64,000 bases of DNA from Rhipicephalus microplus (GCF_043290135.1 NC_134710.1:201122692-201186691); one strand, 5' to 3'; counted from the first letter of the stretch, positions 46,050-59,569 are shown. Program-made: numbers and translations. Notes: generated by a model not told the origin, from the letters alone.

Positions 46050-47479
46050 GCGTCTCAGAGCCACCGTGTGCCGTGTCGAGCGAAGAGAAGGTGGCGAAGA
46101 ACGGCTTCTTGCGATGGCAAGCCTTAGAGGGAACTGGAAGTTAAAAGTTCTGGCCGGAGTTGCTGGTCTTCGCCGAACGAGACGAGTTTTCAGAAGAGCT
46201 GGTTGAGAGAGAGAGGGTGAGGATGCGCCTGTGTAAAAACAATTAATTCACTGCAAAATGAAAGCAATGCGCTATATTGCAAATGTCCCGCGCAGTATGT
46301 CTGAAGATTCTCTGTTCCACCGCTATGAAATAATCAGTATGAGACACATGTACAACTTTCGACTGATTTTTAACTACTTGTTTGTGAAGAAAAAAACTCA
46401 AACATTTATTAAAGTTATGAAGCGTGGAAGCTTGGGCAAGTTGGTTTTTTCTGTCCTTGTTTTTTCGCTTCCGTAGTTACGAAGTAACTACTTCTAGGTT
46501 GCGCTGTTCCTGCATTCATGTATTAAAGATTTGTCAAACATAAGTATACAACACACGGATTCACGGATCCGAAGTGCGGACAGATGGCTCGTTCTTCGTT
46601 CTCGCACAAACTATTTCCTATACACTGCCTTATATAGATGCACATTACCCTCCTTACTTAATAAATATGAGAGTAGTGACGCTAACTTTCTTGTGTTTTC
46701 AAAAAGAGAAATGCGTTAATTTTTTGTCACCCTTGCATAGTGTTCTTTGTGGTGTGTTTTTATTATGTATAATACGTCACCGGAATGAAATCATTGTGCT
46801 GGCGTATTTGCACTTTGTGTCATAGTACTACAATTTATATCGCGGTCATGAGTGTTGTTTATGAGCGAATATTCAGTTATATAGTTTGATCTATGTCCGT
46901 TTGTACCACTGCTCTATTTGTATAATACTCTTCTAATTTTTTTGTTCATTAATTTCTCCGGCTGTATATGTAAATTCCCAAACTGCTGCCATGTATTCGG
47001 GCATTCTCAAGTGGTCTCTTTAACCGCTTTTTGCCTGAGTGACCCCCAACTTGTTGAAATAAAAACACGTAGGAAATAAATAAATATGCAATATATAAAT
47101 ATGAAATATGAAACTTAGTATGTACGGCGAATGTATGCGCATAAAATGGTACGTGGGGAAGAGAGACCGGCGCAGGCATTCTAGCGCGGTTTAATGCCTA
47201 CGAGAAAAACAAAGGGGGGGGGAGGAAGTGGGGGAAGCCCGCAAAATGCCACATAAGCGAAGACAATGTATACAGGTGGGATTCTATTTTGCGTAACCTG
47301 CAATCAATGAGCTCAACGGCGGACGCGTCGATAGCGTTTTGTTCCGCGATCGAACTAAACTGCGTGCGATGCACATCGGTAGTGTCGTTATTGCGCGTTC
47401 CTATATATATCCCAATTGCTGTATACATGCTTGTCTTGCCTTTGGACTCGCTGGGACACTGCGATCTCTTGTAATTTTG
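46050..47479. other. AT-rich stretch, no supported gene
   Basis: No exon, RNA or named repeat seen. Confidence 0.35.
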
Positions 47480-47960
47480 TTCCTTTCACGCGTGCAGTCA
47501 TCAATATCTTTAAAGCGGCTGTCTAATGCCTCGCACCATTTTTTGTGTGTGCTGGTCAATCCTAACGGCACATCGAATTACGTGTAAGACACGAACGCGG
47601 TCGCAGAGCTGCCGCGCGTGTGATGTATTCGCTGGCGTGTGTCCACGCACGTCTCTCCCTTTGGCGGTGTTTTCGAGCCCCCTTAAAATGGCACTCTCCG
47701 CAAACCTCTCCTGGCGCGTCATTAATCAGGTGTGGCCAGCCGCCGGGTTTGTTATTAATCAGAGCAGCCCTGTCGCGTGGCACCGACAGCGCAAGCGTGC
47801 CCAAGTCCGTCTAGCAGCGTAGCAAAGGTGTACGTACTGCTCGGGGGAGAGCGAAGAGCGGGTGAGAGAAGGAGTTTCCAGGGCTGGCACTGGCGCGAAC
47901 GCCGCTTTCATTTCATTTTTCTCCCCTTCTAATGTTCCGCGTGCGTCATGCCGGATGTAT
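47480..47960. other. GC-rich island with paired TGATTAAT motifs
   Basis: ATTAATCA occurs at 47721-47728 and 47754-47761, start to start 33 bp, about three helical turns. On the minus strand this is TGATTAAT, an Exd/PBX-Hox-type site. Candidate cis-regulatory module. Confidence 0.3.
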
Positions 47961-48027
47961 ATGCTCGCGTGTCGACCTTGCAATCGTGAATGCAAACCAC
48001 TGGTTATAATAATTACTGGTTATAATA

Positions 48028-48074
48028 ACAAGCAGTGAGCAACCTCACAAGCAGTGAGGTTGCTCACTGCTTGT
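48028..48074. repeat. 20-bp perfect inverted repeat with 7-nt loop
   Basis: ACAAGCAGTGAGCAACCTCA and its exact complement are separated by CAAGCAG; the GAGCAACCTC word recurs again just after. The loop repeats the arm word CAAGCAG, suggesting template-switch origin. Confidence 0.85.
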
Positions 48075-48377
48075 GAGCAACCTCTCGCTTTTGTAAACAA
48101 GACTGTCAACAAAATGCCGAAGGAAGAGGAAACGAAGAGGTAATTATTTGTAACATAATGCATGGCTGTCAAAATGAAGGCACTCCTTTTGCTTGAAACG
48201 CATTGAACATTGTCAGTTTTTTTTTTCGTTCTTTTGATCGTGGTTTTGCGCGCTTTCAAAATTACTGTATCGTTTTGTTCGCAAGATGTAAGGAAGACTG
48301 AAATAAGAAGCGCAAAATGCATGCAACGTCTTTTGCAGTTTTTACTCTTCATGTTTTTTTTATCTGCCCTTTTTATC

Positions 48378-48594
48378 CGGTCTAGTTGGCTAAGGTACTA
48401 AGCTGCTGACCCACAGGTCGTGGTATCAAATCCCGGTAGCGGCGGCTGCATTTTCATGGGGCGAAAATGCTGTAAACCCTTGTGCTCAGATTTGGGTGCA
48501 TGCATGGTAAAGAACCGCAGCTAGTCAAAATTTCGGGAGCCCTCCACTACGACGTCTCTCCTAATCATATGGTGGTTTTGGGACATACGTCACT
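48378..48594 (+). mobile_element. Ruka-like SINE ending in a C-run
   Basis: Head GGTCTAGTTGGCTAAGGTAC, body CCCTCCACTACGACGTCTC, then instead of the usual AT-rich tail a 20-base run of C (48595-48614). Confidence 0.8.
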
Positions 48595-48614
48595 CCCCCC
48601 CCCCCCCCCCCCCC
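48595..48614. repeat. Poly-C run of 20
   Basis: Uninterrupted C at the 3' end of the SINE, in place of the normal tail. Confidence 0.9.
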
Positions 48615-49273
48615 ACAGAAAAAAAAGTTCTTTCTTTGTCAGGTCGTGAGGTCGTCTTGCGGCGCTCTAATTTTTTTGTTTTACCCGGTTGCCGCACGAT
48701 ATTTGTGGGCGCACCGTATGTATGGCGTGCACGCAGTTCCACGCCATGTATGATGAATAAAAAAAAAAAGTGTTGTATCTGTGCAGCTTCAACTTCGGCG
48801 CCCGTATCGCTGCACCAAAAAGATTGATAGGGCGAGTTTCACATGAACTGCATGCATGCGTGCGTGCGCACGTGTGTGTGTGTGAAAGAGAGAGACACAT
48901 TTTGTTGTTTGCCACGTCGGCCGTGTAACCATTGCTTGTCGTTTACTTCGTCGGTTTCTGCTGCTATCTCCATTTCCAGTTTGCTTTAGTCTCTGAGGCA
49001 AGCTGGGCAGCCGAACAGCGCACTGAACACGTCATGTTGAGGACGCAATTTCGCCTTTGAGAAATGTAGAAAATTTGCCGAAACGCCGCATATATCCCGA
49101 TAAAGAGGCTGCGTTTCAGACTTCGTTTTCGATCCATTCGTATTCATTCCGTTGCGCTGACAGACTATACTGGTTGTCGTCCCTGCGCAGACTGGGCAGG
49201 AGCGCGTAGGGCAGACAATTTGCCGCTGTCCCTAAAGCAAAACGTGTACAATCGGTGGTGCATATTGCCACTA

Positions 49274-49387
<114 letters not shown>

Positions 49388-49739
49388 GGAGCTGAAGCAT
49401 GAAGAACAAAAAGAAGAATAAAAAAGAGCCACGCAGGGTGCGATGAAACGCACAATCAAAAGGCAGAATGGCTCGGGGAACCTGCAGGTGGGGTTGGGGT
49501 ACGTAATGCGTAGAAATATTAAGCTGTATAGGTATACGACAGAAGCTATAAAACCAGCGAAATTTGCACGATTTTTTTTAAGTGTTGCTATTCGTGATGA
49601 ACCTGTTCCTTTTGATTTGGTCTGATTTCCGATATTGCGAGAGAACCACGGAAGGCAACGGAAGCTCTGACACCAGCATTTCAATGACGTCTTGCACGCG
49701 CTCGTTTGCGAATACACTAAACTGAAAAATTTTAAGACG

Positions 49740-50480
49740 GGGCGGGTTCGTTTCGCGCCGCGGAATACACGCGCTGTAATCTAGGTTGAAATGTTTCGTT
49801 TAGTTTTACATAGCATAGTGTTAGTGCTTCCTTTGGTTTGATTCCGGCGCTAACAGCACACTCACACCAAACTTGGCACCGGTACATAGGAATATTCCTT
49901 TGTCTCCCAGCCGCGGTGGCTTCAACATCGACGCGGCGACGGTTGCCTCGCTTCCGCCGAAATGGGCGATGCGGCCGTTCGCGTCGATGCGCCCCGCTCT
50001 GGAAGACGACGGGCGCCACTCGGGCGACTGTTTGTCGGCAGCGCGTTTTCTTTATTTCACCCTTCTAAGGTGACGTAAGCGCGATGCGATCCTTTGTCCT
50101 CCTCCCATCCGGCACGGCAGCGCCCTTTGCCGTGGTCCCATCGATCCCATAATGGGGCACGCTTTCCACCGCCCGGGGAATTCATCTTTCCTGTAAAGTA
50201 ATGTTCCCATTTCTCGTTCCTCACTGTGGTGCTTCGCGACGCGATGTGAAATCAGATTAATATTGCTGCCGGGGGGGAACAGATGTGACGCCTTTTTCTG
50301 TAATTGAGCTCTGCCTGACTCCCTTCGCGTCCATTTGTGCCCGAAGCATCGTTTAACGAGCGCCTTCAAGTAGCATCGCGAACGTTCGCGCGCATCAGCC
50401 CTGCTTGATAAAGGGAACTCGCGTTCGCAGGGATTTCTCGCTCGTTGAAAGCTGCGTTCCCCGAAGGCTTTGGGCTTTGC
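49740..50480. other. GC-rich island
   Basis: CpG-rich with overlapping open frames on both strands; none recognised. Confidence 0.3.
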
Positions 50481-50724
50481 GACTTTTCGTGATGGTCCGA
50501 AACGTCACGTAATGCGTGCACAATCGACATCTTGAAGAATGGCTGACGCTATAGCTGTTTGTTGTGCGCGGTATTGCAGCCTTATTAAACAGCCTGAAGA
50601 AAACAGAAAGTTGGCTTGTTTTGTTTTATATATACAAAGTGTGACGGACGATTCCCATCTTCTGGTCCGCTATTTCTAAAGCGGTTTTGGTCTGAATTGC
50701 GCTCACAGCGAAGCATAAGTGCAC

Positions 50725-50942
50725 TTTCATACGTGCCAAAACCACGATATGATTATGAAGCACGTCGGGTGGGTGGGTGGGGGGGGTTCAGTAATTTTGA
50801 TTACTACAGGTTCTTTAAGGTGCACCCAAACATATATAAGGTCTCTATAAAGCGTTTCGCTTCCATCAAAAGGGGATCAAACCTGCGACTTTCGGGTCAC
50901 TAAATTAACGATCACTGTAACCGCTGCACCGCTCCGGTGGCT
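50725..50942 (-). mobile_element. Diverged Ruka-like SINE with internal GGGT expansion
   Basis: Blocks CCAAAACCACGATATGATTA and TTCTTTAAGGTGCACCCAAA are present; a GGGTGGGTGGGTGG expansion is inserted at about 50768-50790; the head complement ends GCACCGCTCCGGTGG. Confidence 0.75.
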
Positions 50943-51899
50943 GGAGCGCACATTGAACCAGAGGCGCCGTGCGCTTCACATTGTTCTTTCGCCGGAGTTT
51001 CAAACAGTCTTTTGCGCACGTTTAGTTGTTCTATGTACTGGCATTTCTGTTCCAGAGCGTTCGAAGCGAGGTAGTTGTTTCGACAGTTTGCACTTAAGAC
51101 ATGTATTCATACCAGCACCAACCAGCATGATCAGACACTGACATATATTCAATAAGCCGTTAATTACTAGGCACCCAAGCCCTATAACCCTCTTTCTTCG
51201 TGTGCGCTGAAATATATGAAGGCTTTCGCTACGAATCTTCGATCCTGCGCCATCAATTGTGTTCGTGGCTCCTCTATAGTGCGTGCATGCGTGTGCCTGG
51301 CACGCTCGGTGCTGGCTTCTCCTCCTTCAGTTAATTTGCCCCCGCATTATTTCCGCGCTAGTGAGCCAAACGACGCATTAATCTGGTGCGTTTTTCTTTA
51401 TACTTCCATCTGTATTTTTTTTGTGAACAGCCAAGGAGGTATACGATTTGAAGGCTGTTGTATTGCGGGCTAAACAATAGCGCTTGTAACTTGCGCTTCG
51501 TGGGCCTTGTTCGGAAAACTTTCGTGTCAGTCATGGCACAGTAAAATCGCTGAGGTGTACCGCGTCATGCAGAAATTTCCTGCGAACACGGAACAGCTCT
51601 CGCGGGCAATGCTACACTGTGTCGTGAGTTAGACACTGAGGGCCTACGTGTATACGGATAGAATGACATTTGTATAAAGCAGTGTAGTGAGTGGCTGTCG
51701 ACACTAGTGTTAATTGGTCGCAGCTCCTATATAGATTTCGTTAGCTACATTTAGCCAGAAGCCTTTGTTCATGCTTGAATTATAGCGCAGGGGCCTAGCA
51801 TGCGGTATGACCATGTTTAGTATCATTAGAGCGTCAACCTTTGCATACTTCTAGAAAAAACAGCAGCTGCAGCGGTAGTCTTGGCGCTCTATAGACAAG

Positions 51900-54800
51900 T
51901 GTGATTCTGTCTGTACGATGGTATGTGGTATGTCTGTACGATGACCGCTGTGGTGTGACATCTCCTTCAGCCTTCGCACAAAACCCATCCAACGGTCTCG
52001 AGGAGAAAGAAGCTCCCGAGGCCAGTCCGTTAAACTGTTCTTTATCGCAGCCGAATTCGCGCGTCTTAATGCACCGAGGGGAGGGCCATTGCGGGGCATT
52101 CCTGGGCTTCGGCCTGGCTTGCCGCAGTCACTTCGCGCCTCCCTGCCTCGCCGTCTGAAGCCACCAGAAAAGAGCCACACGGTCGTTCGTCTCTCTGCTT
52201 TAGTGGGAGCAGTGCCTTTTACTCGCATGCTTTCCAGCCAGGACTTAGAAGGCGCACGCTTAATGTTATTTTTTTCTTTCGTACAGCGTTATCTACCTAA
52301 TGGCCTTGAGACGGAGGTCAGAAAGAGGACACATAATGTTGGGGATAAAGAGAGCTTAGCCGTGTTGGGTGTAAAGAACGCGAAGGCGAGTTTTACGGAC
52401 GACAAAAGAAAGCTAAGAGAATATGAAGGTCGACAAAACGTTCCTTTGCTTTGTGCAATTCAGCTCGATGTCATTCGCCGGCGACTCGATGGTTATTGCG
52501 AATCGAAATATGAGGATTTATTCGCGGAATTTGGAGGCATGTTTTACTGATTACAGTGACGAGCTAATACTATATACGGCAAGCAATGGTGCGGTGCGCT
52601 GCTGTTATGTGGCTACTTTTTCTCCTTCCCTAACGGAACAAGAAAAGAATGCGTGGATGAACTGAGACTTGCAATGGCCGCAAGACACGCGCGCTCATAC
52701 GTTGGCGTGTGGCGCGGCTACTCGCAAAGACACGCCCTTGCCGGCCGGGACAGCGGGTCGGTGGCTGACACTGTCCGAAAGGACTCGCGCATATATACTG
52801 ATCCGAGCGACCATTCGGGGCCCTCCCGAGTCGGCGGCGCGCCGCCGGCTTATTGTATATAAACGCGCGAATTATACGTCGTCGCGTCTTCTAATGGGGC
52901 TCAAGCGATCGAAACACTGCTCCCAAGCTAGCTGCTGTTTCTTTGCGCTCTAATGCGGAGGTTGTTTGCAGGAGGGCCGCGGGGCCAAGGCACACCCCGT
53001 CGCGTCCCGCAGATCGTTTTGGCGGCGTCATTATTTTCTTTCTCGGTGGTCGCCACAGCTTGTCACACTGGCGCCGCCTCGCTGGCGCGCGATGCGAATC
53101 TGTCGTGATGGAGTGTTCCGTGGCAGTGGAAATGTCACGCCGCGTTTATCGCACATTCTATCAAGCCTGCTCCGAACTAACTGGCTCGTACGCTTATTAT
53201 GGGGCGGACGGGCTGGGATTCGCACGGTGGCCTTACGCGGTGTGGATGCGTCGTCAGGAAGGTTCACTGGCTCCCTTCGGATGCGTGCGTCCTCATTTTT
53301 CTCCCCATTTTAATCTAAACAGCGCGCGGCTCACGGGGTGTTGACACGACCGGGGCTGTTGAACAAACAACTAGCATGGCTTCCGTTGGCGAAACATTTA
53401 GCTTGCCGCAATAGCTCTGTCATCATCAGTGTGACAAGAAGAGAAAGACATTTTAAACTTTCAACCGTTCTGGGAGATAAAAATGAGTGCCCAAAGGCAG
53501 GAAGGTCAAACAGGAACCAAACATCCGGTTTTCCCGCTTTCGCTGCAGATTGGGTGTACCGACACGTCGCCCGTGTTAGCAGACGCGTGCGGTTTCCAAC
53601 AGAAAGTTTTTATCAGCGCCGTACTACGTGCTGCAAAATCAAACTAGACGACACCACAAACAAACAAGGGAAGTAAATGCTATAACATTCTCATCTCGTG
53701 GTTACGCACACCACTTTTGCTAAATTGGACCCCAGCCATCGGGCTTGTTCGCGCGTATTAGATAAAGTAACAGCGGGAAAATGAATAGGAAATGAGTGCA
53801 TGGCCGGATGCCAGCGGTCGTCTCTTTGCGTCAGACGTGCAAGTGATATCCAGCTATATACGCAGACGAGGACCTCGTCTGGTTGGGGTACTTTCGGGGG
53901 ATGGTTATAGTGACGTTTCGCACAGTATATGTCAGACGAATGAACGCAATTAATTTCGCTGTGTTTCCACTAACTCAGCTGGTGGCTGCTGATGGTGTCT
54001 TCGTGACATACCGTTTTGGACGGGTGCCGCGCAACTGTTTACGAATCAAAGGCAAGGAAAATGTGCTGCTCCGTTTACTGGCGCTTTTCGCCGCCGGAAC
54101 TCCATTTTTCGCGTCACCGACAACCGTGAGGTGAGCCACGAGCCGGCACACAGTAGCAGGAGATACTATTGGCCCTTCCTAACTGTATCTGCAAGACGTT
54201 TCACAGGCGCACTGTATGTATGTACTGACTGATTAGCCTGCCGAATCGCGCCTATACGGGAGCCTCACATCCGGTGCCAGTCGCATACATGCGTGCCATT
54301 CCATCTGCGTGACACGCGGCGCCCCATCGGTTGTGGCATTCCATCGCGTCGCTGTAAATAATCCCGCGGTCTGGCTCCTAGACCATCCTCGTATTTCTGT
54401 ATGTCCTTTTGACTGCGCACATATCGTGCGAACTGTCGTGCGGACGAAAATAAGTATCACACAGGCGACCGGTGGTGCGCCGCCTTGCGAGGCTGTTTTA
54501 CGATCGTCGCTTTCATTTCGTGCGCCAAGATAGTCGGCGACGAACGCGAATGCGGCGCGGTCCTCCCGCGTCGGGACGCGCCGGGGAGGCCCTCTCGACG
54601 GGAGTCATCAGTCGATAAACAACTCGACTTTCTTGCACCCGTGGCCAAGGCCACCGGCTGTCTCCTGTGGTCTGATCTGCGTGGAAACTGCAATGCTAGC
54701 AGGCGAATGTGTCGCGGCCGCAGGCGTTGTTGTCTTGCAGCGTCCGAGGTTTCGCCCGTCTACCGCAGTCAGGTTAGCAAAGAGTGTCCGCTGTCAGATT

Positions 54801-55300
54801 CGCCGGAAGCACTTGCCCGAAAGAGGACGGCAGCGCTGCCCGTTTCCTGAAAAGGAAGCATATTTGTCCGCAGGAGGTCAACTGGCCCCAGCGACTGCGT
54901 GGTCCGGGCCCGAGGACAGAGGTGCGCCGTTACAGATTGAATGCCTGCGGAGGTTCATGCTGCCGGCTGGCAAGATAGGACGTACGGCGCCGCGCGCGTC
55001 TCCGTGCAAATGCAATTAGCATCGATTTTTGTCTCGACGTCCCGCGCATGCACTCTCAGCCGCTTGCGGGTGCGCCTTCCGGCCATCTCGTGTTGTGCCG
55101 TCCTGCACCTGGATGGTCGGCTGTCGCCGCGGCCTCTCCGCGACTCGCCATCACTCAATGATCCGCTCTGTCCTCGGCAGGCTCGATTCAGAGAGAAAGA
55201 TTGTAAGTGCTGTTTGCCATTGGATGATCGCCTTCACTAATGTGCTTCCAGCGGCGTGATTGGCTAGCATCCGCTTTTACGAACAGTTAAAGCGAAAGTA
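51900..55300. other. Long GC-rich region with a TATA-like motif
   Basis: 3.4 kb of mostly CpG-rich DNA, the longest such block here. Overlapping frames on both strands (to 153 codons) resemble nothing known. TATATAAA at about 52855-52862 followed by GC-rich sequence could be a core promoter on plus. No exon is supported. Confidence 0.3.
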
Positions 55301-56010
55301 CTTTTCCGGGGGTGTCTTCACAGTCGAACACCGAGCGAAAGTTTCAAAGGCCCGTATACTGGCACTGAGCTTTTAAGTTAGAGTTGCTTGTATACGTAAT
55401 ACGTAATAGCCATTACTAATGCTTTGCATTGCGATTAACGAAGGGGGTCGGCCTGTACAGCAAGGATAACCTTTGAACAAAAGTATATTGTGACTACGTG
55501 CGTATATAGGTAAATAGCGGCGGTGCTTTCAAGTTCGCTGCTTGCAACGTGGCTCAGCATTAGCTTTCAGAATTGGCTTCGTATTCACAAATGCACCGAC
55601 TATAGTTAGTGCTTTTTAACGATTCTTTACAATTCAGTACAAACAATTCTATAGAATTGTTTCCAAAGACAAGTACCGGCCAATCACAATGTTAGGCATT
55701 ATATTAGTGATGGCGGTCGGTCATTGAAAAACAGCACGCAATGACGGAAAGCTTTATGAATGTAGCTCTTGTTTATCAGTGTTATAGCTGCTCTCGTTCA
55801 GCATGATTTGCGGCGGTCCGCTAACGCACGGCGCTGGTTTTGAGAACCGGTCGTGTCGCATAATAATTTCATCCCATGGCGTGAATTTGTCGTATTCTTC
55901 TTTGCGCGGCCATTTGTTGTAACCATTATTATTTTATTATTTTCATATGGTGCTTTCGTTTCTCAGTGATCTAGCAAGCGTACGTAATCCTAAAATAAAG
56001 TCATAGACGT

Positions 56011-56160
<150 letters not shown>

Positions 56161-56399
56161 GTTGTTTTAAAACGAACGGATAATTTTTCATAAGCGCAAA
56201 AAACCCATCTCCGATCTTGTGCCCGTACCCACATAAGAAGCGAGAGCTTAAGTCCAGTGTACTCCAAGGAAAGAGACTTCATTTGCTTTGAGAGTTCTCA
56301 GAAGCTTACTCCTCTTTCAGCAGGACCCGGGAGCTTCACCTTTTGTTTCTCCTTCACATCTTGGGGCACATATATAGTCGAGTGCGGTGCCCGAGTGCC

Positions 56400-57900
56400 C
56401 CTCTAATGTCGTCGTTGGAGGACTGTTTACAGCTCAACAATGAACAAATCGCGTTCCACTAAGTCAGCGTGCACCACAAAGGCGGACCGAAATGGAGCTG
56501 TGCGCTCTAGACTTCGCTCGCTCGGGGTCCGGCCGGGCCACACAAGTGCAGCAGCAGAAGACAGCAGCGAGAAATTGAAATTCAAGTCGCGATTTTTTTC
56601 GTTGCCTCCCTCGGCCTCTGCCCTCTGTTGTTTAGCGTATACTTTAATGCCGTGCACACAAAAGCGTCCCCTTCGCGCTGGGCGCGATCGCAGTTTTCTT
56701 TTTGCTATATGCGCGCGCTTTGTCGCCAGGGAGCCATGGTCCGTTGTTCGCCCCCTCCTCCTGCGTGCTGGCGATGTTCGGATGGACGAGCCCAGTTGCG
56801 GCGCTGCGCTTCGTAGCTTCGGTCTGCGTCCCAGGCACAACGGCGGCTGTGGCCACGTTCGCCGGCGCGCAGCTTTTAGCGACCTGCTTGGCAATTCCGA
56901 GCGTATACACTGGGCTGTTGGAGTTTTTGTCATTATTTCTTTCTTCCATAGCGTTGGGCAGCGCTCTTGGTTTGAACGCGGCAGACACGGTATATGGCTG
57001 GCTGTCGTGGACCCATCGTCACGTGCTCAGTGTTCGTGAGCGATGTTTAAACCGATCGGCAACAAGCGCCGGTGCATTGGTTTGGACTTCAAGAAATCCT
57101 GCACTTCACAGTGGCGTGTGCATTGACATTCCAATGGCGGCGATGCAGAGAATTATACTTTGCACTCCCGCTTCTCGGCTTTGAAGAACGAAGGCTTCAA
57201 AAGCTCATTTTTTTTCTTTTTTTCTTAACGTCCTTCTTTCCATTTCTCGCAGTTGCGGCACTTCAGAACGTTCGAAGACTTTTCAAGAACTTTGTCCGAA
57301 AGGCGGCACCGTGGTATTGAGCCGGGCATTCGCAGGCCAAAGCACATATTTGCCTGAGATGCAACTCTTCCAATGCTCAGAAAGGTGATGGCTCCTTCCT
57401 TGTGTTAATCAGCTATATGGCTTACGCAGTCACATAGCTTCAATTCAGCCCACACTCCTTGTTCAACATATTTGCCAAGACACATCTGTAGTGCCTCGTG
57501 CTTCTTTCTTGGATTTCAGCGGCAGCAGGGCAAATATTCTATAATCTATATATTGCCCTTCTTCTGACGATCACTCCGCGTGTTGCCTTCGGTTTTCTGG
57601 TCGACGGAGCGGTCATAAAATAGAAATTACTGGCACTAATAGAATAGGCTGTCATCTGCATGGAAAGCCGCCTGAGTGCTGACTGAGAGCGGCTGGTTTC
57701 AGAGACCATCCTTGAGGCGCGTCGGGCGCCGTCGCCCGCACGCTTCACACTTCTCCGCCCTCCAGTTACAAGGCGATCGTCTCGATAACAAGCCGGTTGC
57801 TATTATGAGTGCACGACGCATATTCAACTTCCGCAAAGCGCTCGTGCCGGGGAGTTTTCGCAAGGCCAGCCCTACGTGACGTCTGTCTTGCTATCTGTTT
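56400..57900. other. GC-rich region with long opposing frames
   Basis: Frames of 199 (56440-57039 +), 168 (56427-56933 -) and 160 codons (56702-57184 +) overlap each other, so at most one could be real. The third has hydrophobic stretches, but no family match or trusted splice site. Left uncalled. Confidence 0.25.
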
Positions 57901-58239
57901 TGCTCATAGAAACTGATACTCCACGTTTCGGCAGACATTTTCATTGGTTGACATACTTGGCGCTGGTATACGTTTAATTAAGGGATTTGCGCTTGTCACC
58001 GTCTGCAGATTATGCTACTCGTTCTCAAATGTGTATCCGTGTGACCGACGGAGCTATTCCACACTCGCTGCGTCCCGCATAGCTGCGGAGAGCATTCAAG
58101 CAACCGACGCGGCGAACAGATGGAAGAGGCAAAAAAATAATTCACAATGCGATGTCACAGCTACATAGAAGTGAGGGTTCTTTGGATATGCGGTCGCCTT
58201 CGTTCTGTGTTTTTGTAAATTCTAGCCCGATGCTTGCAG

Positions 58240-58341
<102 letters not shown>

Positions 58342-58429
58342 CTAAAGCTGTTATGAGGTAACAACAAATTTCACGTGCGGCGCCGTATAGTGAAATAAGA
58401 AAAAAAAAAGCCCAGTAAATAAAAAACAC

Positions 58430-58505
58430 CTAGGACACAGTGAGATTCGAACCGTCCCCTACGTGCCAGCACAGTATACCACTGAGCCACACCGGTGCCT
58501 CAGGC
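58430..58505 (-). repeat. tRNA-like SINE head
   Basis: On minus: TGGCTCAGTGGTATAC (A-box) and GGTTCGAATCTC (B-box), spaced as in a tRNA, then a T-rich tract. The arms do not close into a good cloverleaf, so a SINE head or tRNA pseudogene is preferred. Confidence 0.5.
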
Positions 58506-58611
58506 AGGCTTGATGTCGGGAAAGGAATCGCGTTAATATGAGCAATAAAGCGTTTTAAAACATCAAAAGAACAACCAAGCGTAACCCATTAGGAATTGCA
58601 TAACAAGTTGG

Positions 58612-58953
58612 CCGCACAATGCTACAACCTATTACAAAAGCTTGTTCTTGATAATTTACTGACTGCGGTCCATGTCCACTTCAGGCGCAATTCTTCATGG
58701 CATGATAAGTGTGCAGCGTATACCACGCTTCTCCGAAGAATGACGAGTGAATACCGGGTAACTACACAAAAACTATGATTCGCGTTCCGCAGAACCAAAA
58801 TAAGGTTATTTTCATTCCTTCCTTATATATGTCGTTGTGGGTAACCAGCAGGTGTACTTGTAGCAGTTACCCAAAGAGTGACTAGAAGAGGCTCTGAAAA
58901 GCCACTCTTCCAGCTTTCCCTATAGACTGTGCTGCGCGTTGCGCGCAGACCTG

Positions 58954-58955
<2 letters not shown>
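58612..58955. repeat. Interspersed repeat, copy 2 (same family as 20657-21000)
   Basis: Same blocks in the same order and orientation as copy 1, with many substitutions; ends at a (TG)n array where copy 1 ends in unique sequence. Confidence 0.65.

Positions 58956-59023
<68 letters not shown>
58956..59023. repeat. (TG)n microsatellite
   Basis: 68 bp of GT units between the dispersed repeat and the next element. Confidence 0.95.
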
Positions 59024-59028
59024 TTTAG

Positions 59029-59569
59029 GGGCGAAGCTCCTTAAGGCGTGGGTCTTCACATCCTCTGAGGTATATGTATTTGTAGTAGTACTCGGTAGCC
59101 ACCTCTAGTTTAGTTCTTGCAGTGTTCACTAGATGGCGGTAGTTGATGCGAGATGTTATAAAAGTAGATGGTGGTACTTGGAGTGTTCACTAGATGGCGG
59201 TACGTGTAGTTGATAAATAGATTCGAGATTTAATGAAACTAGATGGCGGTACCTGTAGTCGGTAATGAAAGATGTGAGATGTTATAATAGGAATGATGTC
59301 ACATAAGGCGTGTGTCATTGGTGGAAGGCAATTGTTCTATTTAGTGTGACGACGTATGCTAGGTGGAGCGTTGTAATAAAATTCGTTCGCTGTTGGTGCG
59401 CCGTGAAGCTGCGCGACACCGCTACCAAGATCCTGCCGTACGAGAGCGGGAGGCACTAGTGACACGGCATACACACACAGCGTTTCTCATGTCTTTAAAT
59501 GATGATCAACTCGGTGAATCACACGGAAGATTCACGGTTTAACGATGATTCCATATCGGAGCTTCGCCC
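59029..59569. mobile_element. DNA element with 12-bp terminal inverted repeats and internal tandem units
   Basis: GGGCGAAGCTCC at 59031-59042 is matched by its exact complement GGAGCTTCGCCC at about 59557-59568. Inside, ACTAGATGGCGGTA recurs three times with slight changes between 59128 and 59250, with GAGATGTTATAA spacers. No transposase. Confidence 0.6.

Noticed and set aside
56427..57184. Three overlapping long frames, one with hydrophobic stretches
   Set aside because: They overlap on both strands, no family was recognised and no coherent exon structure was found.
58430..58505. Possible functional tRNA gene
   Set aside because: A- and B-box-like motifs are present, but the acceptor and T arms do not pair well; a SINE head is more likely.
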